Shown: positions 1 through 11,222 of the stretch, one piece after another
How positions within the stretch are numbered: position 1 is the first letter of the stretch
Layout of the letters: each line of letters opens with the position of its first letter
Source: Panicum virgatum
Taxonomy: Eukaryota; Streptophyta; Magnoliopsida; Poales; Poaceae
Direction: 5' to 3'
Length of the DNA: 64,000 nucleotides
Assembly (NCBI RefSeq): GCF_016808335.1
Contig: NC_053146.1
Location: forward strand, 37,320,470-37,384,469
Translations under genes and position numbers: made by a program
Notes under the pieces: model-generated
Database searches by the model: none
The model's input: the letters and a program-made list of their open reading frames with translations, nothing else
Told to the model about the DNA's origin: nothing

Positions 1-110
1 CCCTGGCTGGGTCACGGAGACACGCCGAGTTGTCACGGCGTCCGGGCCCTGAGGCCCTGGCTGGGTCACGGAGACATGCCGGGTCGTTTGCGGGAATATT
101 CGAAGCATAT
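1..110 (-). repeat. End of Tat-L tandem repeat array
   Basis: The phrase CCCTGGCTGGGTCACGGAGA occurs at 1 and again at 55. It is the reverse complement of the 57-bp half-unit of the array at 62891-63640 in Tat-R. The array marks the stretch between the antisense ORF and the 3' LTR in both Tat elements and continues left of the window. Confidence 0.85.
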
Positions 111-452
111 TCGTGTCGGAGTTAAAATCCAACTATTATTCACCGTGCGGATCTGACGCGACTGACAGAGGAGCGGGGTTGTCAAAGGCAACGGTAAAAA
201 GGGAAGTTACCGTTTATCCCTCCTTCTCCACCATGAGGTCGCCGGCCCAATGAAATCCGGCCGTTAAGTTCGGATCTGCCCGTTGTAAGGCCCTTGGTAT
301 TTTAAACAGGGGAGGCGGCGCGGAGTAGCCACCCCGTTCCCGAGCACTCCAGAACTTTCCACCACCTTAGCCAACTCGGCAAGTCTCCAAAGCTCTCGGC
401 CTTCTTCTTCCTTGAGATTTCCTCTTCTCGTCTGCATTCCACCACCATTGCC
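111..452 (+). promoter_or_regulatory. Putative promoter and 5' leader of the Tat-L antisense ORF
   Basis: There is no coding sequence here. The stretch matches, in inverted orientation, Tat-R sequence at 62727-62890 and 48607-48809, so it is a conserved element segment. A TATTTTAA box lies near 298, about 155 bp before the ATG at 453, in the right orientation to drive the extra ORF. Promoter function is inferred. Confidence 0.45.
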
Positions 453-3303
453 ATGGCCGCCTCGCCTGCTGCATCCGGATCTTCGACTTCGGGGAGTTTT
501 GGAGAGGCCCCGCCGCCATCATCATCGTGGCAGAAGTGCTCGCTCCAGGAGAGCGACATCCAGGACCTCATCGGGCATGGCCTCCTCTAGGAGAAGCAGA
601 TCTCCGGGTGGTGGTGCTGCTATGGGGAGGAATTCTCGTCGGAGGACACGAACCAGGTGGTCGTGTTCAAGTCCTTCTATGAGAAGGGCTTCGCACTGCC
701 CGCGGGGGCATTTTTCCGCGGGCTTCTCCATTTCTACGGTCTCGAGGTAACTCAGCTCAAGCCCAATTCGATTGCTCAAATTGCGATCTTCATCTACCTC
801 TGTGAGGGGTACTTGGGGATCGTTCCCCGCTTCAATCTGTGGCGGGCTCTGTACCGCCTCAAGGGGCACCCGTCCAATGCTCGCCGAAATGTCGTGGGCG
901 GGGCCGCCTTCTCGCTGCGCCAGGGGAACGTCTACCCCAACTTCGAGCTCTGCAACACCAACAAGGGGTGGGAACGGGAATGGTTCGTGGTGGCGAACCC
1001 GGCGCCCTGCCTCCCGGTAAGCTCTGGCCGCGCGCCAAAGTACAAGGCGTGCTGGGAGGAGCCGCCGACGATCGAGGAGACGGCACAGGTGGAGTGCCTC
1101 CTCGAAGAGATCGCTGACCTGTCGGCACAGGGCCTGACGGGGGCCACGGTGGCCATCTCCTTCTGCAGGCGGCTCATGCAGCCGATCCAGGAGAGGGTCC
1201 ACCCGGCCTTCGAGTACTGGGGTCATCGGGACCCCACCCGGGGACATGAACGCAAGGTTCCCCGGGATGAGATTGTGAACCGGGTTGCCCGCATCATGGC
1301 GGGGCAGATCTGGGACAAGGGCTGCCCCAAAGCCCACTGCCTGAAGCGGCCAACCGACGCCGTAAGTCTTCTTGAACCTTGCCGAGTCGTTCCGGGTTGT
1401 TTCCTCTGTTTTTTCTCTATTTTTCCGAGTGCACCCATTGGGATGTATAACAACTCGGCTCTCTTGCAGGCCAAAGTCTTGGAGTACTAGTCCCCAGCTC
1501 CTCTGCCTAAGGGGGACCCTAGGAAGGACGTCGCTGCCACCGCCGAGCTGCGCCAGCCGGCGGAGGAGGAGGCCGAGTTCTCCTTCGACTCCTCCGTGGG
1601 GAGAGAGCCAGAGGTGGAGATCACCGGAGCCTCAGGGCCGCCGCCGTCGGCTGCCCTGGGGAGGAAGACGCGTCGCGCCGTCAGGAAGATCTAGCTATCG
1701 AAAGCTGGGTTGGCAGCGGTGTAGCAAGCACTGAGGAGCTCGACCCGCAAGGGGGCGAGCAAATTTCGGGGGCAATCGGCGCCCCAGGCCACAACTAAAG
1801 TGGGGTCGGTGCTGGCCGGCCCCCGAGTCGAGGAGGAGGCGGCCCAGTCGCTGGGCCAGCTGTGCGGGGAAGTGGCATCCCCGCGTGGCGGCTCTGGAAC
1901 TCTGTCGGCCGCGCCGTTGAGGCTGAGGTTCCCACTGGGTCGTAGCGGCGGGTAAGTTCTGTTGCCTTGATTCCATTCTATCTTGATTTTTGTTTCCAGG
2001 AGTCGTTCTTAATGCCCTTGTTGTTGCTGTAGGAGCGCAACGCTTAGCGGCGCCAAGAGGAAGGCGGAGGAGTTGTCCAATGAGGGCGGCTCCTGTGATG
2101 CCGCAAAATTGACCTCACCGCGGGCGAGCCCGGTGAAGAGCCGAGCCCGCCACGAAGAGGAGGAGAGGAAGAAGGAGGAGGAGGCCAGCAACAGGGTCTG
2201 CCCCCTCCCCGTGACGTGGAGATGCAGGACCTGCCCCGCGATGAAGGGGCGGTGAATGTTGCGGTCGGGTCCTTAGATGTCCCAGCCATCGAGGAGGTTA
2301 GGACCGTCAAAGTCCCAGCCATCGGGGCGGAGAGGGCCCGAGCCGATTCCATCGAGGGGGTCAGGCATCCGCCGGCAAAGGAGGAGGCCGAGGAGGGTGA
2401 ACACGAGAAGGGGGACGGCACGGTCTCCGTTAAGATCGCCCAGGGACTTGTCGAGGTAAATCCCTTTGCTGCTCTCCTTTTGTGAAGCCGACTTGTTCTT
2501 GGAGGTGTTGTCTTGTAACAAGTGTGTTTTCGTCAGGCTCTTGTGGATATGTCGGAGCAGGCTGCCAAGGAACTGACCAGGGGGAGCGCCGCCCTCAGTC
2601 GGGTGGCGTAGCTCAAGGCCAGGGTGGCCAAGCTGGAGGCACGGATCCGCCATCTGGAGGCCGACAAGATCAAGGCCGAGGATGCTCTGCGCAAGGAGAA
2701 GCGCGGTATGTAGTCGGAGTCATGTCCGCCGAATTCTTTGTGCACTGTTTAGTCTCTGACTTGCTTGTGTTTAGAGCTGGAGGCCTGCACCAAGGCCAAC
2801 GAGGAGCTATAGAAGCTCCAAGAGGTGGCCGAAGCGCGGGAGGCCGCCACTGAGGAGAAGCTTCGCCTGGAGCGGGTTGCTCGGCAAGGTATGACCCGGA
2901 GATCATATGCTATGTTCTTTTTGTCACATTCTTCGGCTTGGGTTGACCCAGCCGGGCGCTTTTTGCAGAAGCGGAGGATCAGGTGGCGCAAGGCCGGGCG
3001 ACACTGGATCGCTTGAGCAGGACGCTGGAGGCGCTGCTCGGGGCTTTTGAGCCGGAGGGCGTGGCAGCTGCCGAGAGCCTGGCTGAGAGGCTAGAGGCGT
3101 CCCGCGACCGACTGGAGGCCTGCATCCGGGGAGCTACCAAGGATGCTATGCAGCACACCCTGGGTCTTGTGAAGACCCATCTCCCTGAAGCGGACCTGGA
3201 CCCGTTGGGAGATGGCATCCCCGAAGACTGCTCGGACGCCGAGTGGGAGGCCAACCATGCTGCCATCCTGGAGATTGCCGAGCGCGTCGTGGCCGAGCTG
3301 TAG
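453..3303 (+). pseudogene. Antisense extra ORF (aORF) of Tat-L, PF04195-type 'putative gypsy type transposon' protein, multi-exon, broken
   Basis: This ORF runs opposite to gag-pol, as in other Tat-lineage elements. The ATG at 453 opens a frame that passes through the conserved block from about 657 to 1361, with motifs such as FYEKGF, FFRGLLHFYGLE, LCEGYLGI, RVHPAFEYWG and DKGCPKAHCLKRP. I recognise this as the domain Pfam calls putative gypsy-type transposon. The 3' half (2537-3303) encodes a heptad-like Leu/Glu/Arg-rich coiled coil ending at TAG 3301-3303. Introns fit GT-AG rules: 1362-1469, from 1952 to 1999 or 2032, 2456-2536, 2706-2774 and 2889-2968. It is broken by in-frame TAG at 588-590 and 1487-1489 and further stops downstream. 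The function of this protein family is unknown. Confidence 0.75.
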
Positions 3304-3764
3304 GCTGCCGGTCTCAAGGAGTTTGTTTTATTCCTTTTGCTGCAAAGAAAGTTGGTTAGAGTGGACCGACTAAGAACAATATTTATGTAAATAATGTTTG
3401 TAGTTTAATGTTAGTGTTATGCCCACGATCCGAGTTCTTTTCTGAATTTGCCGAGTAGGTGGAAAGCGAATTCTGGGCCCTTTGAATGGCGCTTGAGAGC
3501 GGATCATCAATCTGCACATTTGATCAGGGTGACACAGAGTGGTTCCTGGACATACTCGGCTGTGTTCAGGAAAGACGAACCAGGTTTTTCTTGTCCGACT
3601 GGTCGGACTCCGAGTGGGGGCTTGCTGGATGGCCGAGACACAGCCCCCGAGTGTGTTGAAAATGACTCGGTAAAGAACAAAGAGCAAGTGGTATGCAATA
3701 TTTGAAATATAACAAACTTTATTGAATGAGTTGATGGGTACATAGCTTTGCTTTTCCTACACTT
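3304..3764. other. Convergent 3' region between antisense ORF and pol of Tat-L
   Basis: This 461-bp stretch lies between the stop codons of two convergent reading directions. It probably carries the 3' untranslated end of the antisense transcript. I see no conserved coding block; small frames here lack family motifs. Confidence 0.5.
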
Positions 3765-5567
3765 CTACGGATAGAAGCGACGCAGGTGTTCGGTATTCCA
3801 TGGGTTGCCCACATCTGTACCATCTGGCCTCTGTCGGTGGTAGGTTCCAGGAACCACTATCCCACTGACTACAAAGGGGCCTTCCCATGGGAAAGACAGC
3901 TTGTGAGCGCCGATGGTTGACTGGATTCGTCGTAGAACCAGGTCGCCGACGTTGAAGTCGCGCTCGTGAATGTTGCGATCATGATAGCACCGGAGCTGCT
4001 GCTCATATCTCGCGTGCTGGATGGAGGCCGTCAGGCGGTGCTCCTCTGCCGAGTCGATGTCCGTGCAATGAGTAGCTTCGGCTTCGTTCTCGTCGTAGTT
4101 CTGGATGCGCGGAGCACCAAAAGCTATGTCCGATGGAAAGACTGCTTCAGAACCATACACCATGAAGAATGGTGAGTAGCCGGTAGCCCAGCTTCTTTGT
4201 GTGCGGAGTCCCCAAACTACTATGGGTAGTTCCTGGAGCCATTTTGCACCGTATTTTTCGATCAGGTCAAAAATTCTGGCTTTGAGCCCCTGAAGGATCA
4301 AGCCGTTGGCCCTTTCGACCTGGCCATTGCACCTGGGGTGTGCCACGGAGGCGTAGTAGACGTTAATGCAGCTTTCTTGGCAGTAGTCCCAGAACTCGGA
4401 TCCAGTGAATGAAGTACCCAGATATGTAATGATCCGGTTAGGCACCCTGAATCGGTGTGATATCTCCTCAATGAACTCGGCTGCCTTGGCTACTGTAGTG
4501 GCTGTCACTGGCTTGACTTCAATCCATTTTGTGAATTTGTCGATAGCCATAAATATATGACTATATCCGCCGATGGCCGTCTTCAAGAGTCCCACCGAGT
4601 CGAGTCCCCAGCAGGCGAAGGGCCAAGAAGGCGGTATGGTCCGTAAGGCCTGGGGTGGGACGTGTTGCTGCTTGGAGAAGAACTGGCACCCGGGACATCG
4701 CCTAACGATGTTCCGGGCATCGGCCAGAGCCGTGGGCCAATAGAAGCCTGATCGGAAGGCTTTTCCCATGAGGGTGGAGGCGCCTGCGTGGTTGCCGCAG
4801 ATACCCGAGTGGATATTGCCAAGGAGTCGGACTCCTTCATCCTGTGCGATGTATTTGCACATGGTTCTTGAGGAAGCCGATTGCCTGAACAGCTCAGTTC
4901 CTACGACGACATAGTTGCTTGACCGGTGGGCAAGCTTCTCATGTTCCTTTCCTTTTGGATAGCTTTTATTGTTCTTGATGAAGTCAATGATTGGGGAATG
5001 CCAGTCGGTGTCGAGGATCAGGACCTCCTGTCCTATGGCCGGGCCCAAGTAAGGCTTTGTGGGAGGCTCCTCTTCCATCTTGACCGTGGGGCTCCAGAAT
5101 GCTTGAACGAACACGCCGGGTGGTACGATAGACCGCTTGGATCCGAGTTTGGATAGAACATCAGCCGCCACGTTGTTGTCCCTGGGGACGTGGTGGAACT
5201 CCGGGCCATAAAACTTGATTTCTAGCTTCCTGATCTCCCTGCAGTAGGCATCCATCTTTTCCTTGGTGCACTCCCAATCCTTGTTGACTTGTTGTATGAT
5301 GACTTTGGAGTCGCCGTATGCCAACATGCGCTTGATGCCGAGCATGACAGCGATCCGGAGACCGTGTATAAGAGCTTCATACCCGGCAGTGTTGCTGGTA
5401 GCCTTGAAGAGTACTTGGAGGACATACTTGAGTTGTTCGCCTTTCGGGGAGATGAAGAGGACTCCAGCGCCGGCTCCATCATGGTTGAGGGCTCCGTTGA
5501 AGTACATGATCCAGTGCTCGGATCTAGTATCGGGGTGGAGGGTCTTGTATCTCGGTCCACTCGGCAA
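3765..5567 (-). pseudogene. Tat-L pol, second RNase H and integrase
   Basis: This is the C-terminal part of the polyprotein, open for 600 codons. Residues about 15-160 form the Tat-type second RNase H, with GAGAGVLF, YEALIHGLRIA, YGDSKVIIQQV and HVPRDNNVAADVLSKLGSKR. The integrase zinc-binding HHCC region follows (HSGICGNHAG ... CPGCQFF) and then the catalytic core (GLDSVG, HPRCNGQVERANG). The middle catalytic Asp of the D,D-35-E triad is Tyr: codon TAT at 4422-4424 in IITYLGTSFTG where the family has ITD. The C-terminus PWNTEHLRRFYP is typical of Tat integrases. It is joined to the upstream frame by a frameshift near 5535-5565. It cannot encode an active integrase as it stands. Confidence 0.9.
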
Positions 5568-6714
5568 CGAAGTCGGCGAGCGCCTGGGATTTGGTGGTGG
5601 AGCGTGGCGTGAATTCGATCGAGAATGCGCCGAGCTCTACTGATGATTTGACGACTCGTCTGTTGATGTCCTTGTTGTGGAGGATGTCGCCGAGTGGATA
5701 TGATGAGGCCACCTTGATCTTGTGAGCCTGGAAGTAATGCCGGAGCTTTCTTGACGTGATGAGGATGGCGTACAACAGCTTCTGCACTTGAGGGTAGCGT
5801 GCCTTTGATTCACAAAGCACTTCACTGATGAAGTAGACAGGTCATTGCACTTTGTAGATGTGGTCCGGCTCGTCGCGCTCGACGACCAGGACGGTACTCA
5901 CCACGCTGGTAGTGGCTGTGATGTACAGGAGGAGGACCTCCCCGTCTTCAGGTGCCGTTAGGACAGGTGGCGTGGTGAGGAAATCCTTGAGCTCTTGGAA
6001 TGCTTTGGAAGAATTATCGTTCCACTCGAACTTGTCAGACTTCCGGAGAAGTTTGAAGAAGGGCAGGTCTCTGTCGCCGAGTCGGCTTTTGAACCGACTC
6101 AAGGCAGCCATGCACCCTGTAAGCTTCATCAGGTCCTTTTTGCTCCTGGGAGGCTTCATGAACCTGATGGCGTTGACCTTGGTGGGATTGGCTTCGATAC
6201 CCCGGCTACTGACTATGAAGCCGAGTAGTTTTCCGGACGGGACACCGAACACACACTTGGTCGGGTTGAGCTTCCATTTGAATTTCCTGAGATTTTCAAA
6301 TGTCTCGGAGAGGTCTGTAATGAACTGGTCATTACATTTTGTCTTGATGATGATGTCATCGACATAAGCCTCGGCGTTGCGCCCGATCTGCCCATGGAGG
6401 CATCTCTGGATGGCCTTCTGGTAGGTTGCGCTGGCATTCTTGAGGCTAAACATCATGGTGTTGTAGCAGTAGGCCCCGAAGGGAGTGATGAAGGAGGTCT
6501 TCTCTTGATCCGACTCCTTGTGGGCTATCTGGTGGTACCCTGAGTAACAGTCAAGAAAAGAAAGGAGAACGCACCTGGCCGTCGAGTCAACGACCTGGTC
6601 GATGCGTGGTAGAGGGAAGTGGTCCTTAGGGCAGTGTTTGTTGAGGTCTGTATAGTCAACACACATTCTCCATTCTCCATTTTTCTTTTTTACAAGGACT
6701 GGGTTTGCCAGCTA
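5524..6714 (-). pseudogene. Tat-L pol, reverse transcriptase and first RNase H
   Basis: The RT core is open from 6666 to 5842, with MCVDYTDLNKHCPKDHFPLPRID, the palm motif YVDD at 6355-6366, and thumb and connection motifs (PTKCVFGVPSGKLLGF, RFMKPPRSKKDL). A TAG near 6714 cuts the fingers region just before LANPVLVKKKNGEWR, where the family has Trp. A TGA near 5839-5841 (CGA in intact relatives) cuts it before [21 protein letters not shown], which is the start of the ordinary RNase H and connection. The catalytic aspartates are kept, so the loss of function is by nonsense changes. Both changes fit C-to-T or G-to-A decay of methylated DNA. Confidence 0.9.
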
Positions 6715-7720
6715 ATCTGGGTGTGCGACTTCTCCGATGAAACCAGCGGCTAGGAGCCGGGTTACTTCTACCCTAATAGCCTCCTTTCCATCCTGCGCGA
6801 AGCAACAAAGCCATTGCTTGACAGGCTTTGCCATCTTGTCCAGATCTAAGGAGTGCTCAGCCTCCTCCCTTGGGATTCCGAGCATGTCAGATGGCTTCCA
6901 TGCCGAGTCGAGGCTGGCCCCGATCACGGTGGTCTTGTGCGGTTCATCGTCCCGGAGGACGATGGTCTTGGTCACCACGGCCGGAGTGAGTTGCGACTGG
7001 GAAGTCAACTCGTTGGCGGGGATAATTTGCTGTTCCGCCGGGATGTTCTTTGCTGCGTGGGCAACAAGAACGGAGTTCCTGGATCGTTCCAGGGTGTCGG
7101 AGAGCTCGATGTTTTTGGCCTCGCACGCGTAGGAGATCTGCAAGTCTCCATAGACTAAGAGAACCCCCTTTGGAGCTGTCATCTTCAGGAGAAGATACGA
7201 GTGGTTGGGTATCGCCATGAACTTGGCGAGGGAGGGTCTTCCCAGGATGGCATGGTAGGATGTCTTGAACTCGGTGACCTCGAAGTTGACGTACTCTGTG
7301 CGGTAGTTGTCGCGGGTGCCGAAGGTGACCGGCAGGGTGTCCCGGCTGACCAGGGTCGACCCGGCTCCGGGGGTGATACCGTAGAAAGCCTGGTCAGATG
7401 GGACCAAGGATGCCATGTCGTAGCCCATGCTCTGCAGTGTGCTGGTGAAGATGATGTCGATGGCGCTGCCACCGTCAACGAGTACTTTGGCTAGGCGAAC
7501 CTGGCTTACCACCGGGCTGACCATGAGGGGATAGGCACCCGGCCTGGGCAGGTGGACCCAGTGGTCGCGGCGGTCGAAGGTTATCGGCGTCTCTGACCAC
7601 CGGAGGGGTTCAACCGGGTGTTTGAACACCAGATTGACTTCTCTGTCGTCGAGCTTGAGCCTGCGCCGGCATGCTGGCTTGCTAGGGCCGCCGTATATGA
7701 AGTTGACGGCCCTGTCTTCT
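6712..7720 (-). pseudogene. Tat-L protease region
   Basis: The frame is open from 7629 downwards, and the region continues upstream to the end of gag. The aspartic protease active-site motif is VLVDGGSAIDIIF near 7490-7455. The Asp-Gly-Gly form with a following Ser is usual for Tat elements, in place of the DTG of other gypsy elements. Downstream are the flap-side block FEVTEFKTSYHAILGRPSLAKF and the linker to RT with REEAEHSLDLDKMAKPV. It ends in the TAG at about 6714 that separates it from RT. Both lie in the same frame, as expected for a gag-pol polyprotein. Confidence 0.85.
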
Positions 7721-10135
7721 TCCTGGAAGTTCCCTAGAGAATCTTCCCTTTGCTCGTCGTCATCTCACCTGGGCGAGTTGCGCCTTCGTGGGTGCGCCCG
7801 GGGGGTCCTGGAACCACCCGGCCTGTCGCGGTCATCGCGGCGGGGTCGCTTGGGGTCGTCGTCCTTGATAACGCCGTTGGAGAGTGCTCGGCACTCCCGG
7901 GCAGTGTGGTTTGCATCCTTATGCCAGGGACACTTGCCATCCAGGAGTCGATCTAGGTCCGCTTGGTTGAGGGTGGATCGGAACTAGGGTCTTTCGGCGA
8001 TGGCGACGGTGTTCTCGGGGCCACGCTTGCGGTCCCGGTTCTTGGAGGACTCGGTGCAGTCGTGTTTCTTCCCGTGGCGAGGTGGACAGTCGTCGCAGTG
8101 GCATTCCGAGCAGTTTTCCCGCTGAGGAGGACGCTCGGAGTAGTCGTTCTTGTGCCGGCGGCGAGCCCGCTCAGCTTCCTCCATGTCTGCATGCTTGTTG
8201 ACTACCGTCATCATGTCGCCCACTGTCTTGGGGTAGGTCTGGAACATCTTCCTCCACAATTCGATATTGTGGAGGCCTTCGTTAAAGTAGTGGATGACGT
8301 CCCTGTCATCAGCTTCCGTAATGGTATTACGGTTAGCAAAGTACCTTTTGATGTAGTCGTGGAGGGACCCGTCCGGTTGCTGTACAACACTGGCCAGATC
8401 CCATCTAGTCTTGGGACCCGGGCAAGATGCCTGGTAGTACTAGACGAAGGCGCTGCAGAGATCCTGCCAACTGTTGATGGAGCCAGCGGGAAGTGCTTCG
8501 AGCCAGTTGAGAGCTTGGGGACCCATCATGACCGGGAAGTAGGCGACCATGATGTCGTTGTCGCCACGGGAAGCTTGGACGGCGATGGAGTAGGTGCGCA
8601 GCCATGTCTTGGGGTCTGACTTACCGACGTACTTCTCGATCCTGGTAGGCTTGAAGGTGGCGGGCCACTGGATGGCCCGGAGCCGGCGAGAGAAGGCGGA
8701 GAAGCCGTCGAGGTTGTTTCCGGGGTTGTTGTCGCGGTGAGGACGTTGTGGGCGGTTGTCACCCCGGCGACCGCGGTTCTAGTAGTCGATGTCGGAGTCG
8801 CCGTGTTCCTCGTCGTACTGGCGGCGTCGTGTTGGCGGTGACGGTTGTTAACGCACTGACGCAAGTCTTGTTGGTTGATTTGGAGGCGGAGATCGCCTTG
8901 GTTGACCTCTCTGTCGTCGCCGTGGGGTCGTGTCGAGTGATGACTTGACTGGACGCGGTAGGCAGAGTTGTCCTCCTGCAGCTGCTGAGCTTGCGTGGAG
9001 GCCACGTGCAGGCGAGCACGGGCCTTGACGATCTCGGGGGTCTCCTGAAGACCCTAGAGCACCTGGAACACTGCGGCGAGGTTGGACGACGGTGTAGCGA
9101 AGACGTCTTGGCCGTTGTAGTTGAAGACAAAGTCGGTGTCGAGGTTGCGGAGCCAGATCGATGAACGCCAATACCTAGGATTGCGGCGTTCGGTGTTCTC
9201 CAGGTCGCGGTTGGCCCGATCGATGGCCTTGTCATTGCGCCTCATGTCGGCGCAGACCTCATTGCGGTGGAGTCGTTGGGCCTTCTCCTCATCAGTCTCG
9301 TTTTCACGAGTGTCGGAGTCATCGGAGACGATGAAGATTCGGCGATGCTCCGCCGCAGAAGAGCGGTTGGGTGGGAGGGTGAATGAGGCGTGTTGGAAGC
9401 CAAGTTCCTCTCCTAAAGTCGGGTCAGATCGGATCTGACCGAGGGTTGCCGGGTCGGGTAGTCGCACTTGGATCTGATCTGAGTACATTGCATCTGCATT
9501 GTGGAGCCTGAAGGGGGTCCGATCCGGGTCGTCGTGGTGATGGAGTGCGTCCTTGCCGAGCCTGACGCACTTGGCAATGGATCTGCCGACTAGATCTATC
9601 TAAGAGATAAGATCGTCAGTTGATCTGGCTGGACGGGGGGTCATCCTGGAGGAAGTGACATTGGCGGAGTCCGCCTCGGGTTCGGGAACCCTGAGCGAGG
9701 CAGATCTCGGAGTGACCAGATCGGATTTGATCCTGGTGGGAGCATTGCCGAGTTCACGGAGAACACGGTCGGGGTTGTCCCGATGGCGAAGCGCGAATTC
9801 GCCGAGTCGAATGCACTCGACGATGGATCTACTGACGCGATCTATCTAGAAGATCAGATCGTTAACAGATTCGTTAGGGCGATGGGTCACCCTAGTTGGC
9901 TTGGCTGCCATGTCGTGGCTCCCGGATTCGGGAATCCGAGAGGCGGCAGGCACTTGGGGGTTAGATCGGATCTAACCCCAGCGACGACGTTGCCTCCGGC
10001 GGCAGGAGAGCCGGAAGCGGGGTTCCTGGGAACCGTAATCTCTGGGAAGTTTTCGAAGGTGAAGGAGAAGCCGACCGTCGCCTCCATCTGGGCGGTGACG
10101 CTGGCGGAGAAGATGACGCCGGTGTTGGCTGCCAT
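7721..10135 (-). pseudogene. Tat-L gag
   Basis: The ATG at 10135 (MAANTG) lies 46 bp inside the 5' LTR end, and the same start is conserved in Tat-R at 11223. The N-terminal 83 codons are open to 9887; the next long open piece is 9488-9054. The central Gag domain (about 8660-8200) has KYVGKSDPKTWLRTYSIAVQ and YFPVMMGPQALNWLEALP. A zinc knuckle of CxxH...HxxxxC form, CPWHKDANHTAREC, lies near 7935-7895. Stops occur near 9052, 8777, 8447 and 7985, with at least one frameshift near 8830. The protein would form the virus-like particle in the cytoplasm if intact. Confidence 0.8.
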
Positions 10136-10159
10136 TGAACTCGACATGTGAGCCCTGAG

Positions 10160-10180
10160 TCCCCTACCTGGCGTGCCAAC
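10160..10180 (-). other. Primer-binding site of Tat-L
   Basis: Directly inside the LTR, minus-strand TTGGCACGCCAGGTAGGGG. The same site follows the 5' LTR of Tat-R at 11179. The position and leading TGG fit a tRNA primer; I do not assign the tRNA. Confidence 0.75.
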
Positions 10181-10657
10181 TGTCGAATTGTTATTCCGGT
10201 TAGTCCACCAGGGGTGTACTCGGCGGTAGAGTTTCAGGATGGGGATCTCAGGACCAAGAGCTCAATGGTAACACGAAGACGCAGGGACTTAGACATGTTC
10301 GGGCCACGATGAGCGTAATACCCTATGTCCTGTGTTCGGGGTTGTATTAGGGTTTGCAGGATGCTGCGAAAAGTGGAGAGAGTCTATGGGTCGGCCTACG
10401 TCTCCTTTATATAGACCAGGAGGCGTAGGGGTACAAGGAATGATATACTCGGGTTGTTTTACAAGGAAGGAGGTCGGTTAAGATCCCTAGATATCCGGGT
10501 CTCTAGTTAGAGCCTCTCATCCTAATCCTCTGAGAATCCTTTCCACGCATGGCCAAGTCCCGTACGCCGAGTAGTCGTAGCCGAGTCACCGAGCAGGGTA
10601 GTCTCCCGGGTTCGGGAACCCCACTTGGCAGGGAGGTACATAGATCTACCTCCGTCA
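10181..10657 (-). mobile_element. 5' LTR of Tat-L (477 bp)
   Basis: On the minus strand it begins TGACGGAGGTAG and ends TTCGACA. A TATATAAA box lies on the minus strand at 10406-10413, giving leftward transcription. It matches the Tat-R 5' LTR (10704-11177) in inverted orientation along its whole length, with scattered differences and small indels. Its first bases also match the start of the Tat-R 3' LTR at 63978. Confidence 0.9.
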
Positions 10658-10703
10658 GAACTTTTGCTCCAATTATTCCCATGAGCCAAAGGAATTAGGT
10701 GCC
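10658..10703. other. 46-bp spacer between head-to-head Tat elements
   Basis: This short stretch separates the outer ends of two 5' LTRs of opposite orientation and must contain one flank of each insertion's target duplication. The partner flanks lie outside the window, so the duplications cannot be confirmed. Confidence 0.7.
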
Positions 10704-11177
10704 TGACGGAGGTAGATCTATGTACCTCCCTGCCGAGTGGGGTCCCCGAACCCGGGAGACTACCCTGTTCGGTGACCCGGCTACGACTACTCGGCGTGCA
10801 GGACTCGGCTGTGCGTGGAAAGGATCTTCAGTGGATCAGGATGAGAGGCTCCAGCTAGAAGCCTGGATATCTAGGGATCTTAACCGACCTCCTTCTTTGT
10901 AAAACAACCCGAGCATATCTTCTTTGTACCCCTACGCCTCCTGGACTATATAAAGGAGACGTAGGAAGACCCATAGAGACTATCTTTTTCGTAGCATTCC
11001 ACAAACCCTAATACAACCCCGAACATAGGATGTAGGGCATTACGCACATCGCGGCCCGAACCTGTCTAAGTCCCTGCGTCTTTGTGTTACCATCGAGCTC
11101 TTGGTCCTGAGATCCCCATTCTGAAACTCTACCGCCGGGTACACCCCTGGTGGACTGGCCAGAATAGCAATCCGACA
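10704..11177 (+). mobile_element. 5' LTR of Tat-R (474 bp)
   Basis: It begins TGACGGAGGTAG and ends ATCCGACA. A TATATAAA box at 10947-10954 sits in sense orientation. It is followed at once by the PBS. The inverted twin is at 10181-10657. Confidence 0.9.
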
Positions 11178-11199
11178 GTTGGCACGCCAGGTAGGGGAA
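11178..11199 (+). other. Primer-binding site of Tat-R
   Basis: TTGGCACGCCAGGTAGGGG starts 2 bases inside the LTR end. It is identical to the Tat-L site in its core. Confidence 0.75.
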
Positions 11200-11222
11200 T
11201 CAGGGCTCATACGTCGAGTTCA

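Larger units (their letters stand above)
1..10657 (-). mobile_element. Tat-L: Tat/Retand-type Ty3-gypsy element, 5' LTR and internal region (3' LTR outside window)
   Basis: Read on the minus strand the order is 5' LTR (10657-10181), PBS, gag, protease, RT, RNase H, integrase, then an antisense extra ORF and tandem repeats. A Tat/Retand-type RNase H near 5500 and an extra ORF on the opposite strand between pol and the 3' LTR are hallmarks of the Tat lineage in grasses. The copy is defective: several in-frame stops, at least two frameshifts and a lost catalytic aspartate in integrase. The 3' LTR must lie left of base 1. Confidence 0.9.

Noticed and set aside
522..1337. 271-codon minus-strand frame opposite the Tat-L antisense ORF
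   Set aside because: It mirrors the PF04195-type coding strand; the plus-strand frame has the recognised motifs and splice sites.
11178..11199. Assigning the Tat primer to a named tRNA
   Set aside because: I could not match the complement of TTGGCACGCCAGGTAGGGG to a specific tRNA 3' end with confidence.
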